Positions 1 to 7,762 of a stretch of 19,560 nucleotides of DNA are shown one piece after another. The stretch is taken from positions 1-19,560 of the forward strand of contig CAILKC010000916.1 in assembly GCA_903834675.1 (NCBI GenBank). The letters are read 5' to 3'. A model generated the notes under the pieces. The model was not told the DNA's origin. It searched no databases and saw only the letters and a list, made by a program, of their open reading frames with translations. Every line of letters begins with the position of its first letter. Position 1 is the stretch's first letter. Both the position numbers and the translations under genes were made by a program. Source of the DNA: an uncultured Victivallales bacterium (GTDB lineage: Bacteria > Verrucomicrobiota > Lentisphaeria > Oligosphaerales > JAFGRS01).

Positions 1-71
1 TCATAGGAGGTTGCGGCAAGTCTCATACAAGCAGGATCCCCGGTAGGTGCCGGACCTGACCGCCAGAGAAC
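1..71. repeat. Left arm of a 71-bp inverted repeat
   Basis: The reverse complement of this segment recurs at 5852-5922 with two mismatches in 71 positions (at 42 or so and 67 of this copy). Beyond base 71 the similarity decays quickly into short patches. The segment contains the module GCGGCAAGTCTCAT, which is shared with the other repeats at 5757-5779 and 6074-6096. It reads as one copy of a dispersed non-coding repeat lying upstream of the histidine kinase gene; its left end is cut by the window edge. The nature of the repeat is not recognised. Confidence 0.85.
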
Positions 72-305
72 TCCGGTGCCCCGGCAGGGGATTCTGCCAT
101 TTGTCATGGGTCTTTGGTCATTCGACCCTCTGCGGTTCTCAGACAAGCGAACCCCTACGGAACTGACATGCGCCCGTGTAACCGGGGGGGAAAGCGGCAG
201 TCAGAGAGGCGCGGTATAGTGTGCCGCTTAGAGTCTGAGGCGTACGACGGCGGTGACACGAGGGTGAGTAGGTATTCGTCGCAGGCCGATGGAGGGGTGA
301 CAAGC

Positions 306-2333
306 GTGAGTTCAGCAGTCGAGACGCGACAGCCGCCTGGCGACCCTGGTCAGTCTGAGGAACACTATCGGTTGATTGCCGAGAACTCCCTGGACGTGAT
401 CTGGACAGTAGACCTCGAGGGACGGGTCTCCTACGTCAGTCCGGCGGTGGAGAAACTGCGGGGCTACACGCCCGCAGAGGTTGTGGGGCTACCCTTTTCC
501 GCGGTGATCTCGCCCTCGTCCTTCGGGGTTGTGCGTGAAAGCATGGAACGCATCCGCGCCCAGGCTGAGGGCAAGGAACCCGAGGCGCCGATCACGGCCG
601 AGGTCGAACAGCCCCGCAAGGACGGTTCCACCGTGTGGACCGAAGTGCTGGTGCGGGTGATGCGTGACGATGAGGGGCGTCCGCTCGGGGTCTTGGGCGT
701 GTCTCGGGACGTGACCAAACGCCACCTTGCCGAAGCGGCCCTGCGTCACAGCGAGGCAAGGCTTCGCAACATCTTCGACGTCGCGCCCATGGGCATCATC
801 TTCGTGGACCACTGCGGCCGAATCCTGGATGCCAATCCGGCCCATACCCGCATCACCGGCTATTCGGCCGAGGAGCTGCGTCAGTTGCCGGACGCACTCA
901 GCCAGTTACATCCTGATGAAAAAGCCGCGGCCCGGGCGCACTTTGCCTCGGTCGCCGACGGCGAGCAAGAGCGGACGGCGCCCAGTGTGTGGCGGCTCAT
1001 CCGTGCGGACGGCAGTACGGTCTGGGTGCGCCATGTCGGCGTCGGCGTGCGCGCGGCCGATGGCCAACTTGACTATGGCGTGGCTATCGTTGAGGACATC
1101 ACCCAGGCCAAGCTCATCGAGGAACGCCTGCGCCAAGCCCAGAAGATGGAAGCCGTCGGCCAGCTCGCCGGGGGCGTCGCCCACGACTTCAACAACGTGC
1201 TGCAGGTGATCATTGGCTACACCCGAGAAGTCTTGGCCGAGTTGACCACGCACGATCCGCATTACCAGCCCCTGACGCAGGTCGAAGGCGCGGCCAAACG
1301 CGCGGCGAGCCTGACTCGGCAACTTCTGGCCTTCGGCCGTCAGCAGGTGCTGCGACCGGAACCCCTGGACCTGCGCGAGGTGGTCCAGGGCGTGGTGCAG
1401 ATGACGACCCGGCTGCTGAGAACCCAGATCGAGCTTGACTATCGGCCGGGGCCAGACGCCTGCCCGGTGCTGGCGGACCGCGGCCAGATGGAGCAGGTCG
1501 TGGTGAACTTGTGCCTGAACGCCCGCGATGCCATGCCGAACGGCGGCCGACTCACCGTCGCCACCGACGTCGTCGAATTGGACGATGAATACTGCCGCAC
1601 CCACGGCTGTGCCCGCCGCGGCCCCTACGCCGCCATTCGGGTGATCGATACGGGTGTAGGTATGGACGCCACCACTCTGACCCACATCTTCGAGCCTTTC
1701 TTTACCACCAAGGAAGTCGGCCAGGGTACCGGCCTGGGGCTGTCCGTGGTGTTTGGCATCGTCAGCCAGCACGGCGGCACGGTTAGCGCCGTGAGCGAGC
1801 CGGGCCAAGGCAGTACCTTTACGGTGCTGATTCCGTCCACGCCGACCTTCTCGCCGACCACTAGTCCCACTCTGCCACCCACCCGCGTGCCGGGCGGCCG
1901 CGAGACCATCCTGCTCGCCGAAGACGAGGCGCTGCTCCGTGATCTGGCGCGGCGCGTGCTCCAGCAGGCCGGTTATACGGTCCTCATCGCCGCCAACGGC
2001 GAAGAGGCGGTACAGGTGGCCGAGCAGCACCGCGGCGGCATCGACCTGTTACTGCTGGACCTGGTCATGCCGCGCCGCGGCGGCCTGCAGGCCTACGAGG
2101 ACATCTGCGTCGGGCACGGGGCTCTGCCGTGTGTCTTCGTCAGCGGCCGGCTGTATGACGCCTCTGGCCTCTCCCCGGTCTTGGGCCCTGGGGTTGCCCT
2201 GCTGTCCAAACCCTACGAACGCAATGAACTCCTCCTGCTCGTCCGGCAGACTCTGGATGCCCGAGCTCAGCGCGCCGCGGGGGAGCCCGACACACACCGC
2301 GCCGCGACTCCAACCCAGCAGCCACAACCATGA
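306..2333 (+). CDS. PAS-domain hybrid sensor histidine kinase with C-terminal receiver
   Basis: This is a soluble hybrid two-component kinase. From the GTG at 306 it is 675 residues: PAS domain 1 (about 17-140, beginning [16 protein letters not shown]), PAS domain 2 (about 147-270), a dimerisation domain with phosphoacceptor His293 in [10 protein letters not shown], an ATPase domain with N box ([10 protein letters not shown]), G1 (DTGVGM) and the EPFFTTK...GTGLGL lid, and a receiver with phosphoacceptor Asp585 (LLLLDLVMP) and conserved Lys635 (SKPYE). No transmembrane segment is seen, so it should sense a cytoplasmic cue through PAS. The start is chosen because GGAGG at 291-295 lies 10 bases upstream; the frame stays open to a TTG at 114, but that extension runs through repeat-flanking DNA and matches no domain. 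A lone TATAGT at 215-220 could be a -10 box, with no matching -35. It overlaps the next gene by 4 bp. No separate response regulator is in the window, so the output is unknown. Confidence 0.9.
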   Translation: MSSAVETRQPPGDPGQSEEHYRLIAENSLDVIWTVDLEGRVSYVSPAVEKLRGYTPAEVVGLPFSAVISPSSFGVVRESMERIRAQAEGKEPEAPITAEVEQPRKDGSTVWTEVLVRVMRDDEGRPLGVLGVSRDVTKRHLAEAALRHSEARLRNIFDVAPMGIIFVDHCGRILDANPAHTRITGYSAEELRQLPDALSQLHPDEKAAARAHFASVADGEQERTAPSVWRLIRADGSTVWVRHVGVGVRAADGQLDYGVAIVEDITQAKLIEERLRQAQKMEAVGQLAGGVAHDFNNVLQVIIGYTREVLAELTTHDPHYQPLTQVEGAAKRAASLTRQLLAFGRQQVLRPEPLDLREVVQGVVQMTTRLLRTQIELDYRPGPDACPVLADRGQMEQVVVNLCLNARDAMPNGGRLTVATDVVELDDEYCRTHGCARRGPYAAIRVIDTGVGMDATTLTHIFEPFFTTKEVGQGTGLGLSVVFGIVSQHGGTVSAVSEPGQGSTFTVLIPSTPTFSPTTSPTLPPTRVPGGRETILLAEDEALLRDLARRVLQQAGYTVLIAANGEEAVQVAEQHRGGIDLLLLDLVMPRRGGLQAYEDICVGHGALPCVFVSGRLYDASGLSPVLGPGVALLSKPYERNELLLLVRQTLDARAQRAAGEPDTHRAATPTQQPQP

Positions 2334-3172
2334 GAGCCTCAACGACAAACGGCGGCGCGCGAAACCCCATGGAGGCAGGCGGCCGTTTTTCGGTGGTTCA
2401 CGACGATGAGCACGTCGTGGTCGTTGAGAAGAGTACCGGCGTGCTCACCGTACCCACCCCGCGCGGCGAGACGAACACCCTGGTGCAATTGCTGCGACGG
2501 CACCTCGGTCGCGGTCGGCGCTTTCCGCCCCGGCTCGAGATCGTGCATCGACTCGACCGCGAGGTCTCCGGGCTGCTGGTGTTTGCGAAGTCCGTCGCGG
2601 CTGCGACCACGCTGCGGGCGGACTTCGCCGCACACCGGCCGGAACGGGAGTACATCGCCCTGGTGGCAGGGGCACTGCCGGCAGACAAGGGCACCTTCGC
2701 GAGCCGACTGGTCACCGGCAAGAGCCTGCAGCGTTACTCGACCGACGACCCGACTAGGGGCGAAGCGGCAGTGACCCACTATCAGGTCGAACGTCGCCTG
2801 GCCGGGGCGACCCTGGTACGGGTACGGCTCGAAACGGGCCGCCGTAACCAGATCCGTGTACACTTCGCCGAGGCTGGTCATCCCATCCTCGGAGAAGACC
2901 GCTACCACCCCGAACAGGCCAGGCACCCACGCTGGCGCGCTCGACGCTTGGCGCTCCATGCCAGGCTGCTGGGCTTTGCCCATCCGCTGAGCGGGCAGCC
3001 GCTGCGTTTCGAGTCGCCGCTGCCGATGGAATTCGTGCGTTTCCTGCGCGACGCCGGAGAGCCACGTGCGGCCCCCGCACGGCCGCGGCCGTTGCCCCCG
3101 GAGCCGCCGCCGAGACCGCGCCAGCCGCTCCGGCCCGGCGCCAGGCCAGGCCGAAAGGGCCGACGCACCTGA
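2330..3172 (+). CDS. RluA-family RNA pseudouridine synthase
   Basis: The enzyme isomerises uridine to pseudouridine in rRNA or tRNA. The 280-residue product carries the RluA signature HRLDREVSGLLVFAK, with catalytic Asp76, and the later conserved segments LETGRRNQIRVHF and GHPILGEDRY. There is no N-terminal S4 RNA-binding domain, so it resembles the short RluA/RluC-like catalytic core and the exact target base cannot be read from sequence. The last 40 or so residues are an arginine- and proline-rich tail, likely disordered and possibly RNA-binding. The ATG overlaps the kinase stop in an ATGA arrangement and no good ribosome binding site precedes it, which suggests translational coupling; a second ATG at 2369 is possible but has no better site. 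It ends 8 bp from the converging dehydrogenase gene. Confidence 0.9.
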   Translation: MRASTTNGGARNPMEAGGRFSVVHDDEHVVVVEKSTGVLTVPTPRGETNTLVQLLRRHLGRGRRFPPRLEIVHRLDREVSGLLVFAKSVAAATTLRADFAAHRPEREYIALVAGALPADKGTFASRLVTGKSLQRYSTDDPTRGEAAVTHYQVERRLAGATLVRVRLETGRRNQIRVHFAEAGHPILGEDRYHPEQARHPRWRARRLALHARLLGFAHPLSGQPLRFESPLPMEFVRFLRDAGEPRAAPARPRPLPPEPPPRPRQPLRPGARPGRKGRRT

Positions 3173-3180
3173 GGGTGCCT

Positions 3181-4002
3181 TCAGTTCATCTCGAAGCCGC
3201 CATCGACATTCAGCGTCTGGCCGGTGATGTAGTCGGCATCCGCGGAGCACAGGAAGGCCACCGCGGCGGCCATGTCCGCGGGGGTGCCGGCCCGGCGCAG
3301 CGGAATGCGGTCCACGAACTCCTGCATCGACTTGCCGGGCGGCAGCCCCAGGATGCGGCTCTTCTCGCGGTCATTCTGCTCCCACATGGCCGTCGGTACG
3401 ACGCTGGGAGAGATGGCGTTGACGTTGAGAAAGGGCGCAAAGGCCAGCGCCGCCGACTGCGTGATGCTGATCACCGCCGCCTTGCTGGCCGCGTAGTGGA
3501 CCTGCAGCGCCCGGCCGCGGCGCCCCGAAATCGAGGAGAAGTTCACGATTTTGCCAAAACTGTGGTCGCAGCACCCGGCGGCACGCAGCTCCGCCGGAAT
3601 CTGCGCGAGCATCTGCCCAGCCGCCGCCTGAATCAGAAATACCAGGCTCTTCTGATTCACGTCCGTGATGCGGTCCCAGTCCTCTTCGGTCACCTCCAGG
3701 AACGGCTTCGCCTGCAGGATGCCGGCCACATTCACCAGGATATCCAGGCGGCCGAATTCGGCCACCGTCCGCGCCACCAGCGCCGGCAGGTCGGCGACGC
3801 AGGCCAGATCGATGGCGTAGGCCAGAGCCTCGCCACCGGCAGCGCGAATCTCCCGTGCCGTCGCCTCCGCCAGATCCGTGGCTCGATCGGCCACCACCAC
3901 CCGGACCCCCTCGCTCGCCAGACGCAGGGCGACGCCCTTGCCAATGCCCTGGGCAGCCCCCGTGACCACCGCCACCCGTCCATCCTGTCGTGGCAACCCC
4001 AT
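3181..4002 (-). CDS. Short-chain dehydrogenase/reductase (SDR), probably NAD-linked
   Basis: This is a classical SDR of 273 residues with a Rossmann fold. The nucleotide loop TGAAQGIG is at 14-21, Asp39 ends the second strand (an acidic residue here usually means NAD(H) rather than NADP(H)), NVAG is at 91-94, and the catalytic set is Asn116, Ser157, Tyr170 and Lys174 (YAASK). The C-terminus GQTLNVDGGF is typical. The protein has a short insert around 140-150 (AAGCCDHSFG) between the fourth helix and the catalytic strand. It starts on a TAATG that overlaps the stop of the UxaE-like gene, with GGAG 9 bases upstream, so the two are co-translated. By context it may oxidise or reduce a uronate or aldonate intermediate, perhaps a fructuronate/tagaturonate reductase step, but the substrate cannot be told from sequence. 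Confidence 0.88.
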   Translation of the reverse strand: MGLPRQDGRVAVVTGAAQGIGKGVALRLASEGVRVVVADRATDLAEATAREIRAAGGEALAYAIDLACVADLPALVARTVAEFGRLDILVNVAGILQAKPFLEVTEEDWDRITDVNQKSLVFLIQAAAGQMLAQIPAELRAAGCCDHSFGKIVNFSSISGRRGRALQVHYAASKAAVISITQSAALAFAPFLNVNAISPSVVPTAMWEQNDREKSRILGLPPGKSMQEFVDRIPLRRAGTPADMAAAVAFLCSADADYITGQTLNVDGGFEMN

Positions 4003-5726
4003 TAGCGTTCTCCATACAAGTCTGCGGCCACCTCGAGCAGCAGCCGGGTGACACCTGCGTCATAAGCCCGGCCGACATTGGCCGGCAGGGTGTAGAAACG
4101 CTCACGATTCAAGAAGCCATTCTCCGGCGAGCGCCGTCCCACCGTAGCAAAGCAGAACTGGTGAAAGACCGGGTGCCGTGGCGAGGGCGCCGCCGTGGCG
4201 GACTCCGCCACCAGGCGCGCCGCCAGGGGCGAACCCGCCGCCGCCTCGCGCCGGGCATAGGCCAGCGTGTCCTCCCACCAGAAGCGGAACACCGCCGGCG
4301 CCTCGGCCTGCAGCACCTCGGCGAACAACCCCTGCAGCGAGGGCGAGATCTTGAAATGCACATCCCCCGCCGTCGCCTGCCCCACAACCCGCCGCGTCGC
4401 CGAGCTCAGATCGTCGCCCGAATGGCAGTCCAGCATCAGCCCCGCGTGTCGCAACTGTCGCCGCAGTCCCTGCGTGCGTTGCCGCAGCCCGTCAAGTCCG
4501 TCGGGAAGGCGGTAGTCGGTGCCCTTCTCGACCCCCAGGTTCGGCGCCACATGCGTCACCGGCAAGCCGCGGCGCCGAATCTCGCCCAGCAGGAACGCGG
4601 TCTCGTCCGCCGTCGTCAACACCTCCGCCACCGGGATCCCGGCAGGGACTTCGTCGATGCTCAACTCGAGGTCGAAAGGCAGGTCGCCACGGCGGCCCCG
4701 CACGTGCGCCGCCAGCGCCTCGACCGCGTCCAGCGCCCGCCCGAACTTCGCCGCGCCCCGGCCGATGCTCTCGGGCGTTAGCGCGGCCTCGGCGCCCCTG
4801 GCTTCACCGTGCCAGGCCAGGAGTTCCCGGCGCTGCGCCGCGGTCGGCACCACCGCTGCAAACCGCGCCTCGGCATCGGCCGCGCCAACCGTGCGCCCCG
4901 CCTCATAATCGAGCACATCCGAGACGTCCAGGGTGAAGAAGGTGAAGTGGCGCGCCGCATCGACCACCGCTTTGGCCCGCTCCAGCCCGTCCGCTGTCCG
5001 TTTCACCATAATGTGATCGGCATCAGCCCCATAGCGGACCGGGCGACCGGCCCAGAGCGCCGAGAGCACGCCGGCCAGCCAGAGCCCTTCGAAGGTGCTG
5101 CCGGTGTGCCCCTCTTCCAGACGGCCGAAACCGAATAGATAGTTCACCCGCGGCGCCGCGCCGGAGAGCAGGTCGCCGAGCAAGTTCAGCTCGCGCACGG
5201 AGTTCTGGATGGCATTGGCGGCAAAGCGGCCACGCTGCATGGCCTCCCAGAGGCCGGGCCAGACGTTGGTGGACATGCGTGTGCCAATCCCCAGTCGAGG
5301 CACCGCCCCCAACGCCACCGGACCGCACTCCGGGGCGATCTCACGCACAAAGGCAGCCACGCCGTCGGCGTCAGCCGCCAGCGCGTCCAGGGTCCAGCCG
5401 TCCGCCAGGGGCCGACTGCACACGGGCAGCGGCAGACCCGCGGCCGCCGCGGCGCGCCGAAACAGCAACAGCACCTGCTGGCCGTCATCGAGCCGTGCCA
5501 CCACCCAGACAGAAGCCGCGGCGCGCCGACCCACGCCGAAGCAGAACGGCGCCAACCCCTCCGGCTGTGCCCCCCCCTCGGCGAGGCCGCGAACCCGCTC
5601 CCAGGCCGCCACCGGCAAGGCCGCCACCGCGGCCGCTACCACCTCCGGCTCCCAGGTGGCGGTGTCCAGTACTGCCGGGTTCCTGGCCGGGTCGATCTGC
5701 AGACGGCCGTAATGGCGTAAGGACAT
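4002..5726 (-). CDS. uxaE: UxaE-like tagaturonate epimerase family protein
   Basis: The 574-residue protein carries segments I recognise from the UxaE family, whose characterised members interconvert D-tagaturonate and D-fructuronate, linking galacturonate and glucuronate breakdown. Landmarks are YGADADHI (232-239, metal-ligand-like Asp and His), LSIDE (355-359), HVAPNLGVEKGTDY (392-405) and the CHSG motif (434-437) followed by VHFKIS (456-461). It is longer than the Thermotoga enzyme as I recall it (about 480), with an extra N-terminal region of roughly 140 residues. The start at 5726 was chosen because upstream codons in the open frame translate a heptad repeat (RLNPEPRTKNP) and other repeat DNA; AGGA about 11 bases upstream is a weak ribosome site. 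Family assignment is fairly sure; the exact substrate is inference, supported by the coupled dehydrogenase. Confidence 0.7.
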   Translation of the reverse strand: MSLRHYGRLQIDPARNPAVLDTATWEPEVVAAAVAALPVAAWERVRGLAEGGAQPEGLAPFCFGVGRRAAASVWVVARLDDGQQVLLLFRRAAAAAGLPLPVCSRPLADGWTLDALAADADGVAAFVREIAPECGPVALGAVPRLGIGTRMSTNVWPGLWEAMQRGRFAANAIQNSVRELNLLGDLLSGAAPRVNYLFGFGRLEEGHTGSTFEGLWLAGVLSALWAGRPVRYGADADHIMVKRTADGLERAKAVVDAARHFTFFTLDVSDVLDYEAGRTVGAADAEARFAAVVPTAAQRRELLAWHGEARGAEAALTPESIGRGAAKFGRALDAVEALAAHVRGRRGDLPFDLELSIDEVPAGIPVAEVLTTADETAFLLGEIRRRGLPVTHVAPNLGVEKGTDYRLPDGLDGLRQRTQGLRRQLRHAGLMLDCHSGDDLSSATRRVVGQATAGDVHFKISPSLQGLFAEVLQAEAPAVFRFWWEDTLAYARREAAAGSPLAARLVAESATAAPSPRHPVFHQFCFATVGRRSPENGFLNRERFYTLPANVGRAYDAGVTRLLLEVAADLYGER

Positions 5727-5739
5727 CGGATTCTTGGTC

Positions 5740-5753
5740 CTGGGTTCTGGGTT
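5740..5753. repeat. Two CTGGGTT heptads
   Basis: Two exact tandem units of CTGGGTT sit 14 bases upstream of the uxaE-like start. They are in the same orientation as the AGGGTTC units at 6136-6149 and opposite to the AACTCTG/AACTCGG units at 6254-6288, so they belong to the same loose family. The transcript leader of the uxaE-like gene would include them. Confidence 0.6.
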
Positions 5754-5756
5754 CAA

Positions 5757-5779
5757 CCGGATATACCGAAATGAGACCT
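5757..5779. repeat. Inverted copy of the AAGTCTCATTCCGGTATG module
   Basis: The reverse complement of this 23-base stretch matches 6074-6096 at 20 of 23 positions. It is the third visible occurrence of a module that also heads the 6077 and 6206 direct repeats, and its first half (AGTCTCAT) also occurs in the 71-bp inverted repeat. It stands in opposite orientation, next to heptad units, as the other copies do. Confidence 0.6.
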
Positions 5780-5851
5780 GCGGTTTTCGTGCAGTTCTCC
5801 TTACGAGCGCGTCACTATAGGACCGCAGGCCCACCCCTGCAACGCACCTCA

Positions 5852-5922
5852 GTTCCCTGGCGGTCAGGTCCGGCACCTACTGGGGATCCTGCTTGTATGA
5901 GACTTGCCGCAACCTCCTATGA
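5852..5922. repeat. Right arm of the 71-bp inverted repeat
   Basis: This segment is the reverse complement of positions 1-71 at 69 of 71 positions. The two arms enclose about 5.8 kb carrying the kinase, the pseudouridine synthase, the dehydrogenase and the UxaE-like gene. No transposase lies between or beside them, and no target duplication was found, so a dispersed repeat present twice is more likely than a mobile unit. Confidence 0.85.
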
Positions 5923-5975
5923 CACCAGGCGCTTCCCATTCCGCTCCTCGTCAGCCGCGGCGGACTAGGGGCGTT

Positions 5976-6054
5976 GGAGGGCGCCGCTGCGTCGGCGCCG
6001 CGGCGGCCACGCAGGGCCGCCCTCCAGGCGATCCGGCGCGTACCCGCCGGATCG
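5976..6054. repeat. Two adjacent GC-rich hairpins
   Basis: The first hairpin pairs GGAGGGCGCCGCTGCGT (5976-5992) with ACGCAGGGCCGCCCTCC (6009-6025), broken only by a small internal mismatch. The second pairs CGATCCGGCG (6029-6038) with CGCCGGATCG (6045-6054), a perfect 10-bp stem with a 6-base loop. Neither is followed by a run of T, so neither looks like an intrinsic terminator. Confidence 0.65.
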
Positions 6055-6076
6055 GAATGGGAACCGCGGCGGCAAG

Positions 6077-6120
6077 TCTCATTCCGGTATGTCCGGCCGC
6101 AGCCGGCGGCTCGGCTGAAC
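6077..6120. repeat. Direct repeat, copy A (44 bp)
   Basis: This copy matches 6206-6249 at 39 of 44 positions with no gaps. Its right half, GGCCGCAGCCGGCGGCTCGG, is itself partly palindromic. It is followed within 16 bases by AGGGTTC heptads, just as copy B is followed by AACTCTG heptads, so module plus heptads appears to be one composite unit. Confidence 0.75.
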
Positions 6121-6135
6121 CCTTGTATGAGAACC

Positions 6136-6149
6136 AGGGTTCAGGGTTC
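6136..6149. repeat. Two AGGGTTC heptads
   Basis: Two exact tandem AGGGTTC units follow copy A of the 44-bp direct repeat. Their reverse complement, GAACCCT, matches the heptad family at 6254-6288, so the two sets could pair as inverted repeats in single-stranded nucleic acid. Confidence 0.65.
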
Positions 6150-6205
6150 AGGCTGGACCTGGAGGCGGTTGCCATGCATATCAGACCCCGAAACCTGAAA
6201 CCCGT

Positions 6206-6249
6206 TCTCACTTCAGTATGCCCGGCCGCAGCCCGCGGCTCGGCTGAAC
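6206..6249. repeat. Direct repeat, copy B (44 bp)
   Basis: This is the second copy of the 44-bp unit at 6077-6120, with five substitutions. It leads straight into the longest heptad run in the window (6254-6288). Confidence 0.75.
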
Positions 6250-6253
6250 TCGA

Positions 6254-6288
6254 AACCCTGAACTCTGAACTCGGAACTCTGAACTCGG
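6254..6288. repeat. Five tandem heptads, AACYCTG/AACTCGG
   Basis: Five heptads read AACCCTG, AACTCTG, AACTCGG, AACTCTG, AACTCGG, then break off at AACGG. The alternating last pair suggests growth by a 14-base step. The run ends about 90 bases before tldD and is not in a gene. Confidence 0.8.
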
Positions 6289-6380
6289 AACGGATTCCTG
6301 GGGCGCCGGTTGACTTCGGCCGCCGCCGCGTCACCTTCTTGCCGCACGTGTACGCGGTTTACCTGCCGGAGTGATGTTTC

Positions 6381-7748
6381 ATGAAAGACAGGCTCATGGG
6401 CGCCTTGGCGAAAGCCCAGGCGGACTACGCTGAAATCCGCTTCGAGACCTCGGACCAGAACGGCATTGCCTTCCGCGGCAAGGAACTCGACAGCGTGAGT
6501 TCCAGCCGTTACGAGGGGGGCGTGGTGCGCGCCTGCGTCCGCGGTGGCTGGGGCCTCAGCATCTTCGATTCGCTCAGCGAGGTGGAGTCGCACGTGGCGG
6601 AGGCCTGCGCCAACGCCGCCTTGGTGGGGCGTGAGCGGACCCAGCTTGCCGCCCTCGAGCCCGCCCGCAGGCAGCCCCAGGCCGCCTGCCTGAACGAGGA
6701 TTTTCGCGGGGTCTCATTTGACCATAAACTCGCGCTGCTGACGCGCTACAACGACATCATTCTCAAGACCGATCCCGCCATCGAGAGTACCATGGTCAGC
6801 TATGGCGACCTGTTCCGGACGGTCCACTTCGCTTCGACGCGGGGGGTATTCTTCACGGAGGAGCGGCCGCGGGTGGTGCTCTACCTGGTGGCTGTCGCCC
6901 GCGATGGCCAGCAGGTACAGCGGGCCTCCGAGAGCTTCTCCTCGGCGACCGATTTTGGGGTCGTGCGCGGTCGTGAGGAGGTGGCCGGGGAGATTGCCCG
7001 GCGGGCGCTGGCACTGCGGCGGGCTCCGCAAGTGGAGGGCGGGCGGACGACGGTCATTCTGCGGCCCGACTTTGCCGGGGTGTTTGCCCATGAGGCCTTT
7101 GGGCATCTGAGCGAAGCGGATTTCCTCTACGAGAACCCGAAGATGCGAGACCTGATGGTGCTGGGCCGACCGCTGGGGGCGAAGGACCTCTGCATCGTTG
7201 ACGACGGCAGCCGCGGCCAGCTCATCGGTACCCAGGCTTTCGACGACGAGGGGACCCCCACGCAGCGGACGGAGCTGATTCGCGACGGCGTCCTGGCGGG
7301 GCATCTGCACTCGTTGGAGACCGCCGCCAAGATGGGCGAGCAACCCACCGGTAACGCCCGGGCGATCGGCCGTGGCTGTGCCCCCATCGTACGCATGACC
7401 AACACCTACATCGAGCCCGGGCCCCTGACCCGCGAACAGCTCTTCGCGGGGGTGGATGACGGCATCTACGCCTGCGGTATGATGGGCGGACAGACCATGA
7501 TGGAGATGTTCACCTTCTCCGCCGCGTACGGCTACCGCATCCACCAGGGACAGATCGGCGAGCTGATCCGTGACATCGTGGTCACCGGCAATGTCTTCGA
7601 GACCCTGCACGCCATCGACGGGATCGCTGACGATCTGACCCTGTACGAACTCGGCGGCGGCTGTGGCAAAGGCGGGCAGTCGCCCCTGCCGGTGACCTTC
7701 GGGGGACCGCATATCCGGGTTCGCGACGTCGTCGTCGGCGGCCGTTGA
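6381..7748 (+). CDS. tldD: TldD-type metalloprotease subunit
   Basis: TldD is the zinc-bearing half of the TldD/TldE heterodimeric protease, which cleaves unfolded peptides and in other bacteria matures microcin B17-type peptides and degrades the CcdA antitoxin. The 455-residue product has the metal motif HEAFGH (His237, Glu238, His242), and Cys428 in GGCGKGGQ near the C-terminus, which corresponds to the third metal ligand known from E. coli TldD. Other family landmarks are DDEGTPTQRTELIRDG and the paired glycine-rich strands. Length is close to E. coli TldD (481). The ATG has GGAG 9 bases upstream (6368-6371). tldE follows with its ribosome site overlapping the tldD stop. All active-site residues are present, so the enzyme should be active. 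Confidence 0.93.
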   Translation: MKDRLMGALAKAQADYAEIRFETSDQNGIAFRGKELDSVSSSRYEGGVVRACVRGGWGLSIFDSLSEVESHVAEACANAALVGRERTQLAALEPARRQPQAACLNEDFRGVSFDHKLALLTRYNDIILKTDPAIESTMVSYGDLFRTVHFASTRGVFFTEERPRVVLYLVAVARDGQQVQRASESFSSATDFGVVRGREEVAGEIARRALALRRAPQVEGGRTTVILRPDFAGVFAHEAFGHLSEADFLYENPKMRDLMVLGRPLGAKDLCIVDDGSRGQLIGTQAFDDEGTPTQRTELIRDGVLAGHLHSLETAAKMGEQPTGNARAIGRGCAPIVRMTNTYIEPGPLTREQLFAGVDDGIYACGMMGGQTMMEMFTFSAAYGYRIHQGQIGELIRDIVVTGNVFETLHAIDGIADDLTLYELGGGCGKGGQSPLPVTFGGPHIRVRDVVVGGR

Positions 7749-7762
7749 AGGAGACCTGCTGC

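Larger units (their letters stand above)
5727..6380. other. 654-bp repeat-rich divergent intergenic region
   Basis: This gap separates the minus-strand uxaE-like gene from the plus-strand tldD gene, so promoters for both should lie here. It contains no convincing gene: open frames crossing it translate heptad repeats and palindromes. In order it holds CTGGGTT heptads (5740-5753), an inverted module (5757-5779), the right arm of the 71-bp inverted repeat (5852-5922), two GC-rich hairpins (5976-6025 and 6029-6054), a direct repeat pair (6077-6120 and 6206-6249) and further heptads (6136-6149 and 6254-6288). A TTGACT at 6310-6315 has no -10 partner at a normal distance, so the tldD promoter was not identified. 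Confidence 0.7.

Noticed and set aside
114..305. N-terminal extension of the histidine kinase to the TTG at 114
   Set aside because: It has no domain and lies in repeat-flanking DNA, and a good ribosome site stands before the GTG at 306.
5727..5876. N-terminal extension of the UxaE-like protein to 5876
   Set aside because: The extra 50 codons translate heptad repeats, the 5757-5779 module and the edge of the 71-bp inverted repeat, so they are intergenic.
1..5922. Composite transposon bounded by the 71-bp inverted repeats
   Set aside because: There is no transposase in or near the segment, the genes are ordinary, and no target duplication is seen.
6310..6338. Sigma-70 promoter for tldD from TTGACT at 6310
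   Set aside because: No -10-like hexamer lies 16-18 bases downstream; the match to -35 alone is not enough.
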